From positions 28,812,280 through 28,876,279 of the forward strand of contig CM072159.1 in the NCBI GenBank assembly GCA_036850595.1: a DNA stretch of 64,000 nt, read 5' to 3'. Origin of the DNA: Rhyacichthys aspro (taxonomy: Eukaryota; Chordata; Actinopteri; Gobiiformes; Rhyacichthyidae). Both the position numbers and the translations under genes were made by a program. The notes under the pieces were generated by a model that saw only the letters and a list, made by a program, of their open reading frames with translations, did no database searches and had not been told where the DNA came from. Position 1 is the stretch's first letter. Every line of letters begins with the position of its first letter. Below are positions 1 through 11,300 of the stretch, piece by piece.

Positions 1-799
1 AGATCCTCACAACTCAGAGCTGCATCCAAAAGGTCAATCCCATCTTCATCTTTTTGCTCAGGTAGGCTCTTTTACCTACCTATCTACCCAAAACAAGCCT
101 ATCCATGTTGGAAGACCCTTCTTAAACTAGATGTCTCTGTTGCAACCTCAATCACATTTTGTTTTGAAAGTTGGACTTTACATCATGGTTCATCAAAGCA
201 CCCAACATTTAGAGCAAGTAATGTACTGCCCTTAATGAGTGGAGCTAAATATATTCAATAAACAATGGTTGATCTAATACTGCAACTGTCACTAATAAGT
301 ACAACCACATCTGCTCTGATCTAAGGTAAAGCTGATATTTTTTATTTTATTAAAGAAGTCTGTTTGCTTTGTTGGCTTCCTCGACCACACTTCAAACACC
401 AAACCCTCAGAGGAATGACTCACTGAAATGACCTGCCTCTGGATCAGAATAACTCATTGTTAGATTAAACACTATTGTCCTTTTAAGATGTACTTCCTTG
501 AAATGCTGTATTTTGCATTTACCTGTAATAAATTATGTCCTTTCTAATGCAAGGACATCTATTTAGGCGACTGTAAATTCCACACAAAAGAAGACATGAA
601 TGTGTAGCTGGAATAAAAGTTACAGTGGAATTAGCAGCGAGTTTTCAGTGCCATTATTACGTAAACACACACACCAAAACCTTTTTTATTTGTCCTCAGG
701 AGAAATGCTCACAAGTTTCATCCTTCCTTTTTCTAAATCCTAAATCTCTCAGCCTCTTACTATATGTGTGAATGTGTGTGTGAATGTGTGTGTGTGTCA
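1..799. other. Intergenic DNA, nothing recognised
   Basis: AT-rich upstream sequence with no open frame of credible length, no splice-flanked exon that I can recognise, and no clear repeat termini. It ends in a short TGTG-rich tract around 760-798. Confidence 0.6.
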
Positions 800-1020
800 G
801 CCTGTGGGTTAAACTGTGGACGCATGGCGATGTGCGATACATTTCGACGGCTGCCCCCATTCGAGACAAATGTAATTATTACGCGTGGCTGAGTTTTTTC
901 TTATTATTGAAAAGTTAAGTCGCTAATCTGTGAAGTTGTTCCTCAGCTGAATTAATTCAATTATCTGCCAGCGTGAGTAGATCTCAAGGTTTTGGCGCTA
1001 ATGTTGGCGTGTGCGTAAGG
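800..1020. promoter_or_regulatory. Candidate conserved non-coding element
   Basis: A complex, non-repetitive island in AT-rich flanks. It holds TAATTATT at about 872 and a perfect 10-bp palindrome GAATTAATTC at 949-958, both homeodomain-like. Composition and motif content resemble vertebrate developmental enhancers, but conservation cannot be tested here. No open frame runs through it. Confidence 0.3.
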
Positions 1021-1919
1021 CTTTGTATTAGTGTGTATTAATATCTCTCAGTACAATGGTGCTTGTGCTGAACATGGCTGAGCGTATGGATGTGTGCGCA
1101 TGCCAGACTGTTAAAACGTGAGAGAGTAGACATGTTTTCCAACTCCCACTGGATCAAGGCCTTTATAATCCACTGAGCCGACATAATTCCACCTCACTTA
1201 CAATGGATTTGTCTCTGCTTTGTCTCCTCATTATTGTTCTCATTCACATGATAAGCTGCTTCATGATTCCATTAGCATTCTCCCTTCGCCACAACCACAT
1301 GGGTCGCAATATGACTTCACTCATGTGGAATTACAACTACTTTTCCTGCCGCAACTCTGACTGGACCGACTCATGGATACTTGACCATGTAATGTACCTG
1401 AAACACAGTAGGTCAAGCTAACACACCTAGAAAATGCAGTCTTTAGTCAAGCAACTGTTTCAGGTGTAGAGCATTGTCAGACTGGAGCGGGACTAAGCTA
1501 GAGTGACTAAGCTCTTTGTGCAAGGCTTTCACATGACATGACATTTCATCATCTTTGCTAATATGTTGCTAGTGAACGTGTTTGATGGTTGTTTTGGTCC
1601 ATGATCAGACTAAAAGTTGAATGGAAAGAGCTGGTCGAGTCTAGCGTTAGCGGACTAAGTAGCTCCATTCTTCCCTGTAAAATCAAGCACATATTGCAAG
1701 AGTAGTCACACTTTTGACACAAATAAAATAACAATCAAACTCTTTTACTCACTGAGGATGGCACAAATTAAACACTGCACGCGACCCGCAGAAATAATCC
1801 AGGAAGCAGGCCACGAACTTATCGGTGTCTGATTGTATCCAAAAACTGTTGATCAAGAGGTTCCCCACGTCTTGTGAAAAGAATCGTGCAAAATGTTTCC
1901 AAATCAACCCCGTCTTTCA
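1021..1919. other. Intergenic DNA, nothing recognised
   Basis: No gene, RNA or repeat recognised. The short open frame at 1203-1421 is unsupported: it has no family resemblance, no splice context and ordinary AT-rich composition. Confidence 0.55.
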
Positions 1920-1927
1920 GTCTAGAA

Positions 1928-2238
1928 CAGTAGTATCAAACTCAAAGTGGTGAGAAGAAGAATTTCAGGAACCAAAACCTGCTCAAATCCAACCAAAACC
2001 TGTTCAAATCCAACTAAAAACTGCTCAAATCCAACTGAAATCTGTTCAAATCCAACTTAAACCTCTTCAAGACCAAATAAAACATGTTCAAATCCAACTA
2101 AAACATGAAAAAATTCCAATAAAAACCTATTTCAAATCCAACTAAAACCTAAAACTCAAAAATAATACTTACCAAAAGTATTGAAGGGCCAAATAAAACA
2201 TTGCATTTGGCCCCTGGGCCTTGAGTTTGACATCTGTG
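1928..2238. mobile_element. hAT-like non-autonomous element with internal minisatellite
   Basis: The ends are inverted: the left begins CAGTAGTATCAAACTCAAAG, and the right, read on the other strand, begins CAGATGTCAAACTCAAGG. The element is flanked by an 8-bp target duplication with one mismatch (GTCTAGAA at 1920-1927, GTGTAGAA at 2239-2246), the size typical of hAT transposons. The interior (about 1970-2155) is a decayed tandem array of a roughly 22-bp unit containing TCCAACTAAAACCTGTTCAA. No transposase is present. The same unit recurs, inverted, in the element at 7003-7564. Confidence 0.75.
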
Positions 2239-2246
2239 GTGTAGAA

Positions 2247-3476
2247 CATAGGCCCCTAAACTGACACATATTGGACCAAAAACCCTACACTTTTTCTTTC
2301 TTTTTTTTTTTTTTTGCTTTCCACTGAAGGTGTATGAAAGCCTAGAACAATTCTGTCATGATTTTGTGAATTTCCGTCACTCCCTCCATGATGGCTATCT
2401 GTCTCAAACATCTCCTCTCATCTCTCTCTTCCTTCCTTTGTGTGTTTCTTCTCTGTCAGACATGCTAATGCCGGTGATCCTTTATTGGAAACAGGACAGA
2501 AGCGTTCGCAGATAAGAAGACAATGTCAGCAGCGGCACATGGATTTCTTCCTGGTGCTTCGAGAGGTGTGTTAGGGCTGTATCGGAGTTCACGGGGTTCT
2601 CACAATCTCCCGTCTTACAGATTTTATTGACAGTATGCTCTGGGCTATGGTTACTGTCTGTTTTTATCAAAGGCAAATTGTAGCCTATGAGCCGAATATA
2701 TGTCTAAGCCAATGATTACACGATTCAAAGATGCACAGTGCTTTTAAGCCCATGTTTGGAGGTTTTAGATGAAATGTTGTCTGCTGTGTGTTGCTGCAAA
2801 GGTTGTGTAATTTATTTATCTAATGTCAGGAGCCCAGACAATGCAACTCCAGTGTCAAGGTTGGCACAAATGGTTGCCATGACAATGCTGGCAAACAAAC
2901 TCTCAGATCTGAGCTCTCTTTCTCCTCTTTAAAGAGAAAGAGAGGCTTTTGGCGACTGAAGAGCCGAGCCGAGTCCTCTTTTTTCCCTTTTTTTTTGTTT
3001 GTCAGTAGAGTGGTTGATATTGATCAAGAATCGAACCCATGTCGCTGCGCATAGAGGTCTAATGCACTTTCGACCCGAACAAGAAGGAGATGGAAAACTA
3101 GTGAGGGGAAGAAAGATGTATTACAGAGAGAAAACAAAAACACAAGAGCAGTTGCGATGAAAAGAGAGATAGGAATGGATGAGTAAAGAGGTTTTAGGAG
3201 CAAATCAATTAGGTCTTCACTCTCTGTGTGCTCTGTATGCTCTATTGTAGACGTGAAAGGACACATTAACGCAATAGTTGGGGTGTTATGATGAAGTAGT
3301 GTTGTCTGTGGCAGTTGTAAATAGGTGCTGTCTGTGTCAGAGCAGCAGCCTTTAATAGTCTAACAAGCTAAGAAACAAGTCATGCCTGATAGTTGAAAAT
3401 CTATTCTCATGTTGAGAAATTAAGCAGCCAGTCTTAGGTGTTTTGTAAGACCATTTAGACACTACTGCCACACTAA
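2247..3476. other. Intergenic DNA with T-rich tracts
   Basis: Nothing coding is supported. A run of T with a few interruptions lies at about 2290-2316 and a T-rich stretch at 2976-2998. Open frames here are short and overlap on both strands. Confidence 0.5.
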
Positions 3477-3712
3477 CTATACAGCAACTTCTTCATCCCA
3501 AAAATCACTTTAAAGACGCAATGTGTCTCGGAAAAAAGATATTTAAAACACCAGTTATCCCAGTTTTGGAAGCTATCGACTACGTTACTTTCTTTTCCCA
3601 CAATTCTCCAAATCATCATCTGAGCTATTTCCACTGGACTGTTTTTGACTGTGTTCTGCAGCGTCGCCACTAGAGGCAGCTGACAAAAAAACTCCACACT
3701 GCTCCTTTAAAA
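3477..3712 (-). repeat. Probable interspersed DNA-transposon-derived repeat
   Basis: The segment ends with a motif that reads on the - strand as TTAAAGGAGCAGTGTGGAG, close to the termini of abundant teleost MITE-like repeats. It also contains the TCGCCACTAGAGG motif often found in them. The left boundary was not located and no target duplication was recognised. The open frame at 3473-3697 on the - strand is a by-product of this repeat. Confidence 0.4.
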
Positions 3713-3905
3713 GGCCTGCTCGCGCTGCTCTCACCTCATTCAGAAGTGAGCCCTACCTGTGTGCTGCTGTAGGTCTGAGACGCAGGAGGAAGAGCAGTTA
3801 AGTGAAACGTGTTGAGCCCTCTCAGGTAATTACATCTCCATGCTAACGTCTAATTAGACAGCTCCGAGGGGACTCATCTGCACAGCATTCATTAATGTAG
3901 TCAAC
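3713..3905. promoter_or_regulatory. Candidate conserved non-coding element
   Basis: Mixed-composition sequence with GGTAATTACAT at about 3826, CTAATTAGAC at about 3850 and CATTAATG at about 3890. Spaced homeodomain cores in a high-complexity island suggest an enhancer. This is an inference from motif content only. Confidence 0.3.
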
Positions 3906-3911
3906 ATCTAT

Positions 3912-3936
3912 ACACACACACACACACACACACACA
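3912..3936. repeat. (CA)n microsatellite
   Basis: An uninterrupted AC dinucleotide tract of about 25 bases. Confidence 0.95.
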
Positions 3937-5523
3937 GTCATCTCCTACATCACTGTACACACCGATCAGGCCGAGAGGATTCAATACACATTAGTGTCTG
4001 CGGCCAGCGATCCAAAATGGACTCCAGACCGGACGCGCATGTGGGAACACTTAAGCAGATGTACAGTGTATTTACAGCATGTGAACTTTTGGCTCAGGTC
4101 CTCAGTGAAATTAGGATAATATGTCTGCTCATGCCGGCGGTCTGCAGTAGCTGTTTTGTGTCAGTAATGATGCGTAAATCATCTGTAAAGACAACAAGAC
4201 GAAAGAATGAAAATATGATCGCCAAAGAGTCACTATAATGCGGTAATACTTCCTCGGTGGACTCTAATTGTGGTTTTGTCAAGGCTTTTGGCAGTTTTTT
4301 GTTTTTTTTTTCTATCTTGGGATGTTATGTCATTTATTTGGTCCATAGTAACCCTGCCACAGTTTACAATAATCCTCAGGGTGTATTATGGGAACTGTAG
4401 TGCTGCAGTAACCTGCTGTTTTCTGTCAATATTGTTGATGTTATACCAATGACTCGTATTCAGCCAGGATCTGTGTTGTCCCCATGTCATTCTATACAAT
4501 ATGTGCTCGTCTGTTTAACTGGAAACAGAGGACTTTCTGAGTAAATAAATCTGTATAAGAAAATGCAACCATCGTCTGACAGTTTAACTTCCACATCACC
4601 ATTGCACTGAATAAGAAAATGTGTTTTGCTTTTCAGTGGACCAACACATTCACTCCTTAGTCCATCCAAAATTGAGGTTTATGTTGTTGGCATTTCATGG
4701 TCTTTATGATGTGTGATTTTTTAACCATCAGCAAAGCACTGGTACTGATCTAAAACATCCACCAAGAACTGTGTGAGTCATGTTCTCTTAATGTAATGGT
4801 GTTGTTACTGTGGAGCGTAACCTTTTCCCATGTGCCATTAGAGGCCTGTTACTATTTTCATAACAGTTCCAGCTCAACTTAAGATGCACTCTTCACTGCA
4901 ACAATATTACCACAAATTCTCAGAGTTCAAATGTGCCATATAAAAAGTAAGAGCATCACAAAACAAACATAGAAAAACTATTTATAATTTTAGGCCAAAA
5001 ATATATATTCTCAAAATCATTTTGATGTTTCTCAGACATGATCAGTAGAATCAGGCTGATCTCACTGACACAGTATCTTCAGCTGGACACAAACCTCCAA
5101 TATAACTCCTGTCCCTGGGACGAGCTTATATAATAAAGAAAATACACTGGACCGCAGCAGAGTCGTAAATTAATGCAACAATTAATGAAACAAGTTGACC
5201 CATGATGTTAAAAGATTCAAAGTAGTTAAAAAGGTAAAAGTGAGGTAAAATCAGGACTTTAAGAAGAGAAGATAGAATAAAATTTAGGTGTTCTATAACT
5301 AGTTGTTTCAGCCTGGCCCCTTTTCCTACAAAAGGCCTGTGCCAGAGGATTTTTATGTGTCAAGTGTTCAGTATCAAAATTATTACAAAAGTAATCAGTA
5401 TAATCCTAATATCTATCCTAAAACATACTGGGAGCTGAAGTTAGGAAGTTGGAACAGGAGTAATGCGGACACATATACCCATATAATATACCCACAATAA
5501 TAATAGCAACGATCAGTACAAAT
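3937..5523. other. Intergenic DNA, nothing recognised
   Basis: AT-rich sequence with only short, unrelated open frames on both strands (for example 4017-4238 and 5303-5500). No motif or family was recognised. Confidence 0.5.
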
Positions 5524-5870
5524 CAAGTTTAAAGTGTTTATTGTCATGTGTACAGTATAGAAACAGCTAGGTTTCTCGTACAATCAAATTCTTCCTCTGT
5601 TGTCCACAGTGAATGCCAGGAAATCTAAAATAAAAATATAAAATAAAATTCTAAGTATAAAACAGATAAATAGGTCTAAATACAAATATACAAATTGAAA
5701 TAGAATAAAGTAGGGCATCAGGTGGTATTTATATCTATAAACTGTGACTGTGTATCTTGCACTTATTGCACTGCATTGTCTTATACTTTGACATTGAAGT
5801 GGATCTAATCTAAGAAATAAAACTGTACCTGAAACATATTCTCTGTCCAGGTTGGTAATCAGGAGGCAGG
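5524..5870. repeat. Probable retroposon-type interspersed repeat
   Basis: The segment opens with a GTTTATTGTCATGTGTACAG-type end, resembling reverse-complemented 3' ends of teleost LINE or SINE families that finish in CATGACAATAAA. A long AT-rich stretch (5620-5700) and a TTGCACTTATTGCACTGCA motif follow. The 100-residue open frame at 5584-5886 on the - strand lies inside it and is not considered a gene. The family is not identified. Confidence 0.4.
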
Positions 5871-5999
5871 AGTGTTTCTTTTTCACTTTTCCATGATTTC
5901 TTTACTGTATTGTAGTAATACTCAGAGGAATCCCTTCTGCTTGGAGACCTTGATAAACGAGGAAGCAATTATTCCCCCAGTGACAGACAGTGAGGCATC

Positions 6000-6320
6000 A
6001 GGACGCCCCAGTCTCCTGAAGATGCTGCTGTGCGCTATCTGTTTAGCGCCAGGGTATATCTGACCCTGATTTACCCCCGTGTCAGCGCGGACATCACTAA
6101 GAGCGTCTGACGGCGCCCTTCGTCTTGTGTGCGTTCAGTGAATGTGCCTGAGCTAATCTGGTGACCCTGTGCTCGTGCCGCAGCGATGAGAGGTAACTGC
6201 ACTAATTTACTGTCCCACTGTGAACGTCTGGTGTAATTAAGGCCAAGTCTTCAGACGGGTCAGGCCTCGGTGTTGCCCTTTGACTCAGACTGGTCACACA
6301 TTGAGTCTGCTTTAAGCACT
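6000..6320. promoter_or_regulatory. Candidate conserved non-coding element
   Basis: A GC-balanced, complex island with CpG-bearing stretches (around 6080-6190), GAGCTAATCTGG near 6152 and GTGTAATTAAGG near 6231. It contrasts with AT-rich flanks, and no open frame spans it. Assignment as an enhancer is an inference. Confidence 0.3.
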
Positions 6321-7002
6321 TATCTATCTGCGTGTGTAATTGCTAGTCTGGTAATTGTGATTTAAAGTTTTGCAAGTTCACAGCTATGTGTCTGGATTCA
6401 AAAATGCAATTATTCTTGCCTTTCTATTCGCCAAAGTAAAGCCCATTATGTCCTTCTATTAAAATGTTATACAAGTTCTGTGGTACTTTTTGAACCCTGA
6501 ATGTACAAAAATCGCTACAGAATTGAATGGTTTGTGCTCAATTTAAATGCTTTCTGGGGAAAAAAATCTCTGAATAAGTATTGTATTATACAGGTGGAAA
6601 AATAATCTGCCCAGAGGAGCTTAATAACTCTTAGTAACATTTAACCAAGGACATTTACTGCACTCCCTGTAACATTTTAGGGAAAAATAAGTACATTTAC
6701 TAAACTTTTTACTTTGACTTAATCCCATTTGGGAAAAAATATGCAATAATCCACCACTCAAGTCACATTTGAAATTGAATGAGTTTAAGTGGCAAAGTGG
6801 GATGTCCCAGGTCCGATCCCAGGCCTGGGCACCTGCACAAGAACTGAGAACAACATGAGAAAACATGAGCTGTTGTAGTTGCTCATGCTTTGTTTACATT
6901 GCATTAAACTCAAGCAGAACATTAAATATTGTGTGAGAAATTGATGCAGCTCTATGAATTTAATGTTCAGAAAGCAGTGAATAAACCGGAAACATTCCAA
7001 GC
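6321..7002. other. Intergenic DNA with possible SINE relic
   Basis: Mostly unremarkable. TGGCAAAGTGG (6790-6800) matches the pol III A-box consensus and GGTCCGATCCC (6810-6820) is one base from a B box. They are only about 20 bases apart, too close for an intact tRNA-like head, so at most this is a deleted SINE relic. Confidence 0.35.
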
Positions 7003-7564
7003 CAGGGGTGTCCAAACCTTTAGCAAGGTTTTAATGAGAGGAATATTTACAGGGGCCTACAGTCTCGGACAGTCTTGAATTTGGACTTGTACACGTTTTA
7101 GTTGAATTTGAACAGGTTTTTAATTTATTTGAACAGGTTTCAGTGGGATTTCAACAGGTTTTAGATGTATAAAAACAGGTTTTAGTTGGACTTGAACAGG
7201 TTTTAGATGGATAAAAACAGGTTTTAGTGGGATATGAACAGGTTTTATGGGGATTTGGACATGTTTTAGTTGGATTTGAACAGGTTTTAGTAGGATTTAA
7301 ACAGCTTGTATTTGGATTTGAACAGATTTTAGTTGGATTTGAACAAGTTTTAGTAGGATTTGAACATGTATTTGGATTTGAACAGGTTTTAGTTGGATTT
7401 GAACAAGTTTTAGTAGGATTTGAATAGGTTTTGTTGGATTTGAGTAGGTTTTAGTTGTATCTTAACAGTATAAAGCTGCTGTTGGGGCCATAAACAATAC
7501 ATTTTATCACAGAAGCTGAGGGCCATGTAAAATCTCATCTTGTGACTTGACTTGGACATGTCTG
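7003..7564. mobile_element. hAT-like non-autonomous element expanded by a minisatellite
   Basis: The left end begins CAGGGGTGTCCAAACC, and the right end, read on the other strand, begins CAGACATGTCCAAGTC. Candidate 8-bp duplications TTCCAAGC (6995-7002) and GTCTACGC (7565-7572) match at 5 of 8 bases, consistent with an old insertion. Most of the body is a tandem array. The right subterminal part (AAATGTATTG, then TTTATGGCCCC on the other strand) parallels the element at 1928-2238, so the two are probably diverged members of one family. No transposase is present. Confidence 0.65.
7080..7465 (+). repeat. Minisatellite, about 22-bp unit
   Basis: Many diverged copies of a unit approximating GGTTTTAGTTGGATTTGAACA, with some units shortened or changed. 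Open translation gives repeating GFEQVLV, which is only a reading of the repeat. The same unit appears reverse-complemented at about 1970-2155. Confidence 0.9.
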
Positions 7565-7879
7565 GTCTACGCAGAACCGAGCCTTTTTACCTGAACTGAA
7601 GTACTGTACTGCGATGGAAACAAGGCTCAGTCATTCAATAAGAGACATTACGAGTCATTATTTCACCAACACGTCTTTGGACAGTGAAAGAAAACTGGAG
7701 TGTCCACAGGGAACTCACAGAAATATCAAAACCATAACCATCCTTCTGCACTCTGTACTTTTACTTGAGTCATTCTTCCTACACACTTATATTTATCATT
7801 TTTTTAGTTCTGGTAATGTTTGAATGTTATAGGACAGTAAGGGAATCTCCTCTCCGTTCCCATCCGCCTCTCTCTATCA

Positions 7880-8060
7880 GGTCATAATGTGGAAGAAATC
7901 TGCTTGCTAATTACAGCCATATAAATCAGCAGTTGTAATTATGCTAATTAGACCGCTAACTTCCTTTCAAAAGCCTACGCAAACAAAGGCGACGCTATCG
8001 GATGATGCGGCGTGTTAACGAGCTTGTCACCTTATCTGACAGATGCTAATTACTCAGTGG
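7880..8060. promoter_or_regulatory. Candidate enhancer with homotypic TAATTA cluster
   Basis: Four TAATTA homeodomain cores occur at 7908-7913, 7936-7941, 7945-7950 and 8047-8052. A SOX/TCF-like ACAAAGG lies at 7983-7989 and a CpG-containing block at 7977-8020. Clustering of this density in complex sequence is typical of conserved developmental enhancers. The target gene is presumed to be sox5, about 32 kb downstream, by proximity only. Confidence 0.45.
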
Positions 8061-9239
8061 GACGTCTCTGTGCTCTGTGGAGGAGGAAGTGTTCGTGTCG
8101 CTGCTTCCAAAGGTCCCGGGACTTCATATGTGCCTCTTCATCCTTCACGCTGAAGGAGGAAGAGGTGCCTTGTGGTTGTCCTTGAATTGGATTACACCCG
8201 GACTGTTGCGACTTTGAATAAAAGTTTGTGCAAATCTCGACATAGTTCATGGAATGATAATCTGCAGAAAGCCTCGAGGGACTTGTAATCACACATTTTA
8301 ACTTCCGATCTTTTACTTTTAACATTGATTATTTTTGTAAATAGGCTGGACCCAGGATTAACCAGAAGCCATAGTGACTCATAAAGTAGTTAGGTGCAGG
8401 TATTACTTTATAATGTAGGGACGCCCTGATGTCAAATACTCCAGAATGAGTAGAAGTACTTCAAATTGAGTATAGACCTGGGATTTTAAGACGCTACTTT
8501 TTGCCACTTGACCTTTATTAGTTTTATTTACAGTTTGCTGAGCTTTTATGTCTTATTTACAGTCAAACAGGGCTGTGCAGAGAATACGTGGTCTCCGTGT
8601 CTGGAAAATTACATTTTTGGTTCAATTTAGAAGAAAATAACAATATTTATCTTGATCAGGACTGGGGTCTTCAATGTTTTTAAAGGCCAAGGACCCTCAA
8701 ACTGATGGAGAGATGGAGCAGGGACCACCTACTATATATATTTATACATAAAATTGTGTTTTATATTAAACTGGGCCTAGTGACATGTATAAACTTACCC
8801 TGTTATTGTGCCTTCAATGCTAAGCTAAGCAAATAATTAGGGAGGCACCAATCTATCAGATACCAATCCAACAGGTATTTTAATTTAGGCCCAGAGGCAG
8901 ATAAATAAAGACCCTAGTTCCTGTTATTCTCCTTGATCCTGTGTTTGCTGAGGTTTTATTTAACTTAAGGTGTCTTTCCTCTCGAGTTTCACCAAGTGCC
9001 TGCTCAAATAGTAATCTTTTCGTTTTTAAGTGACTTCAAATGCCTTTTGTTGAGAATTGTCTTAACTGAATTGAATCCTCTGGTCCACATGCCCAGATTA
9101 AAGTTGGCCTCTCCTGTCTGGGTTATAATATAATAATAAATATAAGTGAGCTGGATTGTGATGAGGCCATAAATGTGTCCGTCTTGAGTCAAGTTTGTTG
9201 TTGACCGAGTTACTCAAAATGTTGTTCTGTGGATGAGTA
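8061..9239. other. Intergenic DNA with possible hAT terminus fragment
   Basis: No gene is supported. At about 8664-8730 the sequence TGGGGTCTTCAATGTTTTTA followed by AAGGCCAAGGACC resembles a hAT-type terminus seen widely in fish. No matching right end was found. Confidence 0.4.
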
Positions 9240-10160
9240 GCACCTGCAGTTAACCCCTGTCTCCTTCTTTGTCTAATTCCTTTAATGACAGCCTCTTTCC
9301 TGCCTTTCTCTTGTTCATGTTTGATTTTTTAATGTCATAGTTCCTCCCATTATTACTGTTTGATTTGATCTAACGAGGCTGAGTGAAATAAGCTCTGTCG
9401 CAGCAGGGATTCATCACCTCCGTCTGTGCTATCCATTTACTGTTATTTTCTTGCCATCCTTTTGCCTTAAATCAAGATATTTGGCGCTGTGTCTGCCTCT
9501 GCTCTGCTCCAGTCGCTCTGTTCAGTATGCAGTGCTGAGAGGGCATCATTACGGAGCCCATATTTGAGTCATTTTGATTTAAGCAGCCAGACAATGGCCT
9601 GTTGATTGAAGCAACCAGAAGGCAGACAATAGGGTTCTATGCCACATAATGCGCCACCATTTTTTCTGAGCTCCCCGCTTTCAGAAAAGGGCCCCGGATC
9701 TCTATTGTGCCTCTCCCGGAGGGAAAAAAATGGTGCTTGGGGAGGAGGAATATTTTCCCGTGGTATGTCATTATTTTGCAAATTTCTATTATCTCATCAT
9801 GTTGTCTTCATTGTAATTGCAGCTAATTAGGAGGCTAGTTAGGAGCCCGGGCTTTGAGGCTGGCTCGGCTGCTGAAAGGAGCCCACCGATTATGGCCCCG
9901 ACAAGAGAGGAAGCAGGAGAAAAGGGGAGATTAATGCTGTTACCCAGGAGACACTGGCTTCCATCTGCGGCGAACAATGCAGTTTTGTTTTCGCCGGGAT
10001 CCTGCTCAGATCAACAGAATGGGCTCGCTCTGCTCGGCGACAATGCCCAATTCTGTTTTACCAGGGCTCGGGCAAAACCCCCTCTCCTTACCTACTCTGC
10101 CACCCCTCGAGGCCCAGTCATGCTCAGATCTTCTGTTTTCAGCAAAAATATAACCACTAT
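9240..10160. promoter_or_regulatory. Large candidate conserved non-coding element
   Basis: About 900 bases of unusually complex, GC-balanced sequence, with the densest part at 9630-10130. It includes CAGCTAATTAGG (TAATTAG at 9824-9830) and AACAATG at 9973-9979, an exact WWCAAWG SOX site. An imperfect inverted repeat spans 9968-9996. Open frames exist on both strands (155 residues at 9817-10284 +, 97 residues at 10006-10299 -), but neither resembles a known protein. Overlapping open frames on both strands fit a non-coding GC-balanced island. Assignment as an enhancer is an inference. Confidence 0.45.
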
Positions 10161-10919
10161 TTTTAACAATTTGATGTATATGCAGCAGAGCAGTCGTGGT
10201 CATGAGTATCAGAACCAAACACTTGTGGTTCAGGGTTACAACCATGAGACAATACACAACTTTTTGAGGGTTAGGGTCTGTTGATACTATATGAGGCATT
10301 TAAATAGCTCAGAACAGCTGGGTGAGGATTAGACAAACATTTGTTGTGAGTTAGATGTTGTATTAGTGTGTAAATATTTGGAAATATAAGCACCCCTCGC
10401 TGTGAACCAACTCAAATATATCAGAGATGACTTTATTTTGTAAATTTAGAAACAAACCCATGAATGTCCTGAGCCTTAATGCAAAATTGTGTGTCATACA
10501 AGAAGCATGAGTGAGCTTCTCCTCCAGCAGTGCTCAGTTTGTTCGCTCTGAGCAGCTCTAGAAACAGGGAGTTATTGAACCTTACATGGTTTTTATGGAG
10601 CTTTAAATGCTCAGGTTTTTCAAGATAGACAAAAGCAATTAAGTTTCATTTTTAACATTCTTTTGCCTGAATACTACGATAAACGAATGTCCTTTAAAGT
10701 CTGCACACAAAGGCTGAACGCAACACTTTAATTATTTTATTAGATTATGAAAACCTCTCGTCATGTTTGTCCTTTTCAAAAACATTTTGATCAGACTGTT
10801 GACCCTGAGGACCAGTCTAATCATTTTATGACTTAACACTGCGCCAACCTTGAACTGAAGATTATGTATGGACAGTTATGTCACTAGAAACAAAAGGTCT
10901 ATTTTCTCAGATAAAGTGA
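10161..10919. other. Intergenic DNA, nothing recognised
   Basis: AT-rich sequence without recognised genes, repeats or clear regulatory clusters. Confidence 0.5.
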
Positions 10920-11300
10920 GCTTAAATAAGCCCTCAGCCCTGCACCAGCCCCTCTACCTCCCCCTCCTCTTCTTCCTCTGTTCCTCACCACCTTTTCCTG
11001 AGCTCAGTGGGCCCTGACTAAAAAGCTTAGCGTCCGGAGCTGCCCGCCAGCTCCAGTGACTGAGAGCTCTCACACGGACGTCGAGGGATAAAAGGCGCGC
11101 CGTGTGGATAGAGTTCCCAGGTTGTGGGAGGTCGTGCCCTTGTCACAAACAGACTCCCAATCCCTGCCCAGCTCCAAAGCACTTAATGAAATCATATACT
11201 CTGTCTGGAGCAGGGGCGTAGCTACAGGCAGAGCAGACAGTGCAGCTGAGCGGGGCACAAGAAAGAAGGGCCACAGTTCTGTGTATAACAGCACTGCATA
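10920..11300. other. GC-richer segment with TATA-like word, function unknown
   Basis: A pyrimidine-rich stretch (10945-11000) is followed by GC-rich sequence and GGATAAAAGGCGCGCCG at 11086-11102, which superficially resembles a TATA-type promoter. GGGGCGTAGCTACAGGCAGA at about 11213 resembles a common fish repeat terminus. Open frames on both strands (11070-11336 -, 11104-11301 +) show no family resemblance. It could be an unrecognised first exon or promoter, or simply repeat-derived. Confidence 0.25.

Noticed and set aside
6790..6820. Possible tRNA gene from A-box and B-box matches
   Set aside because: The boxes are only about 20 bases apart and no cloverleaf can be formed; at most a deleted SINE head.
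7227..7427. Open frame encoding GFEQVLV repeats
   Set aside because: It is a direct translation of the 22-bp-type minisatellite inside a transposon-like element. Repeat units vary in length elsewhere in the array and break the frame.
11086..11102. TATA-like promoter GGATAAAAGGCGCGCCG
   Set aside because: No downstream exon or transcript feature can be identified and single TATA-like words are common; kept only as a note in the region entry.
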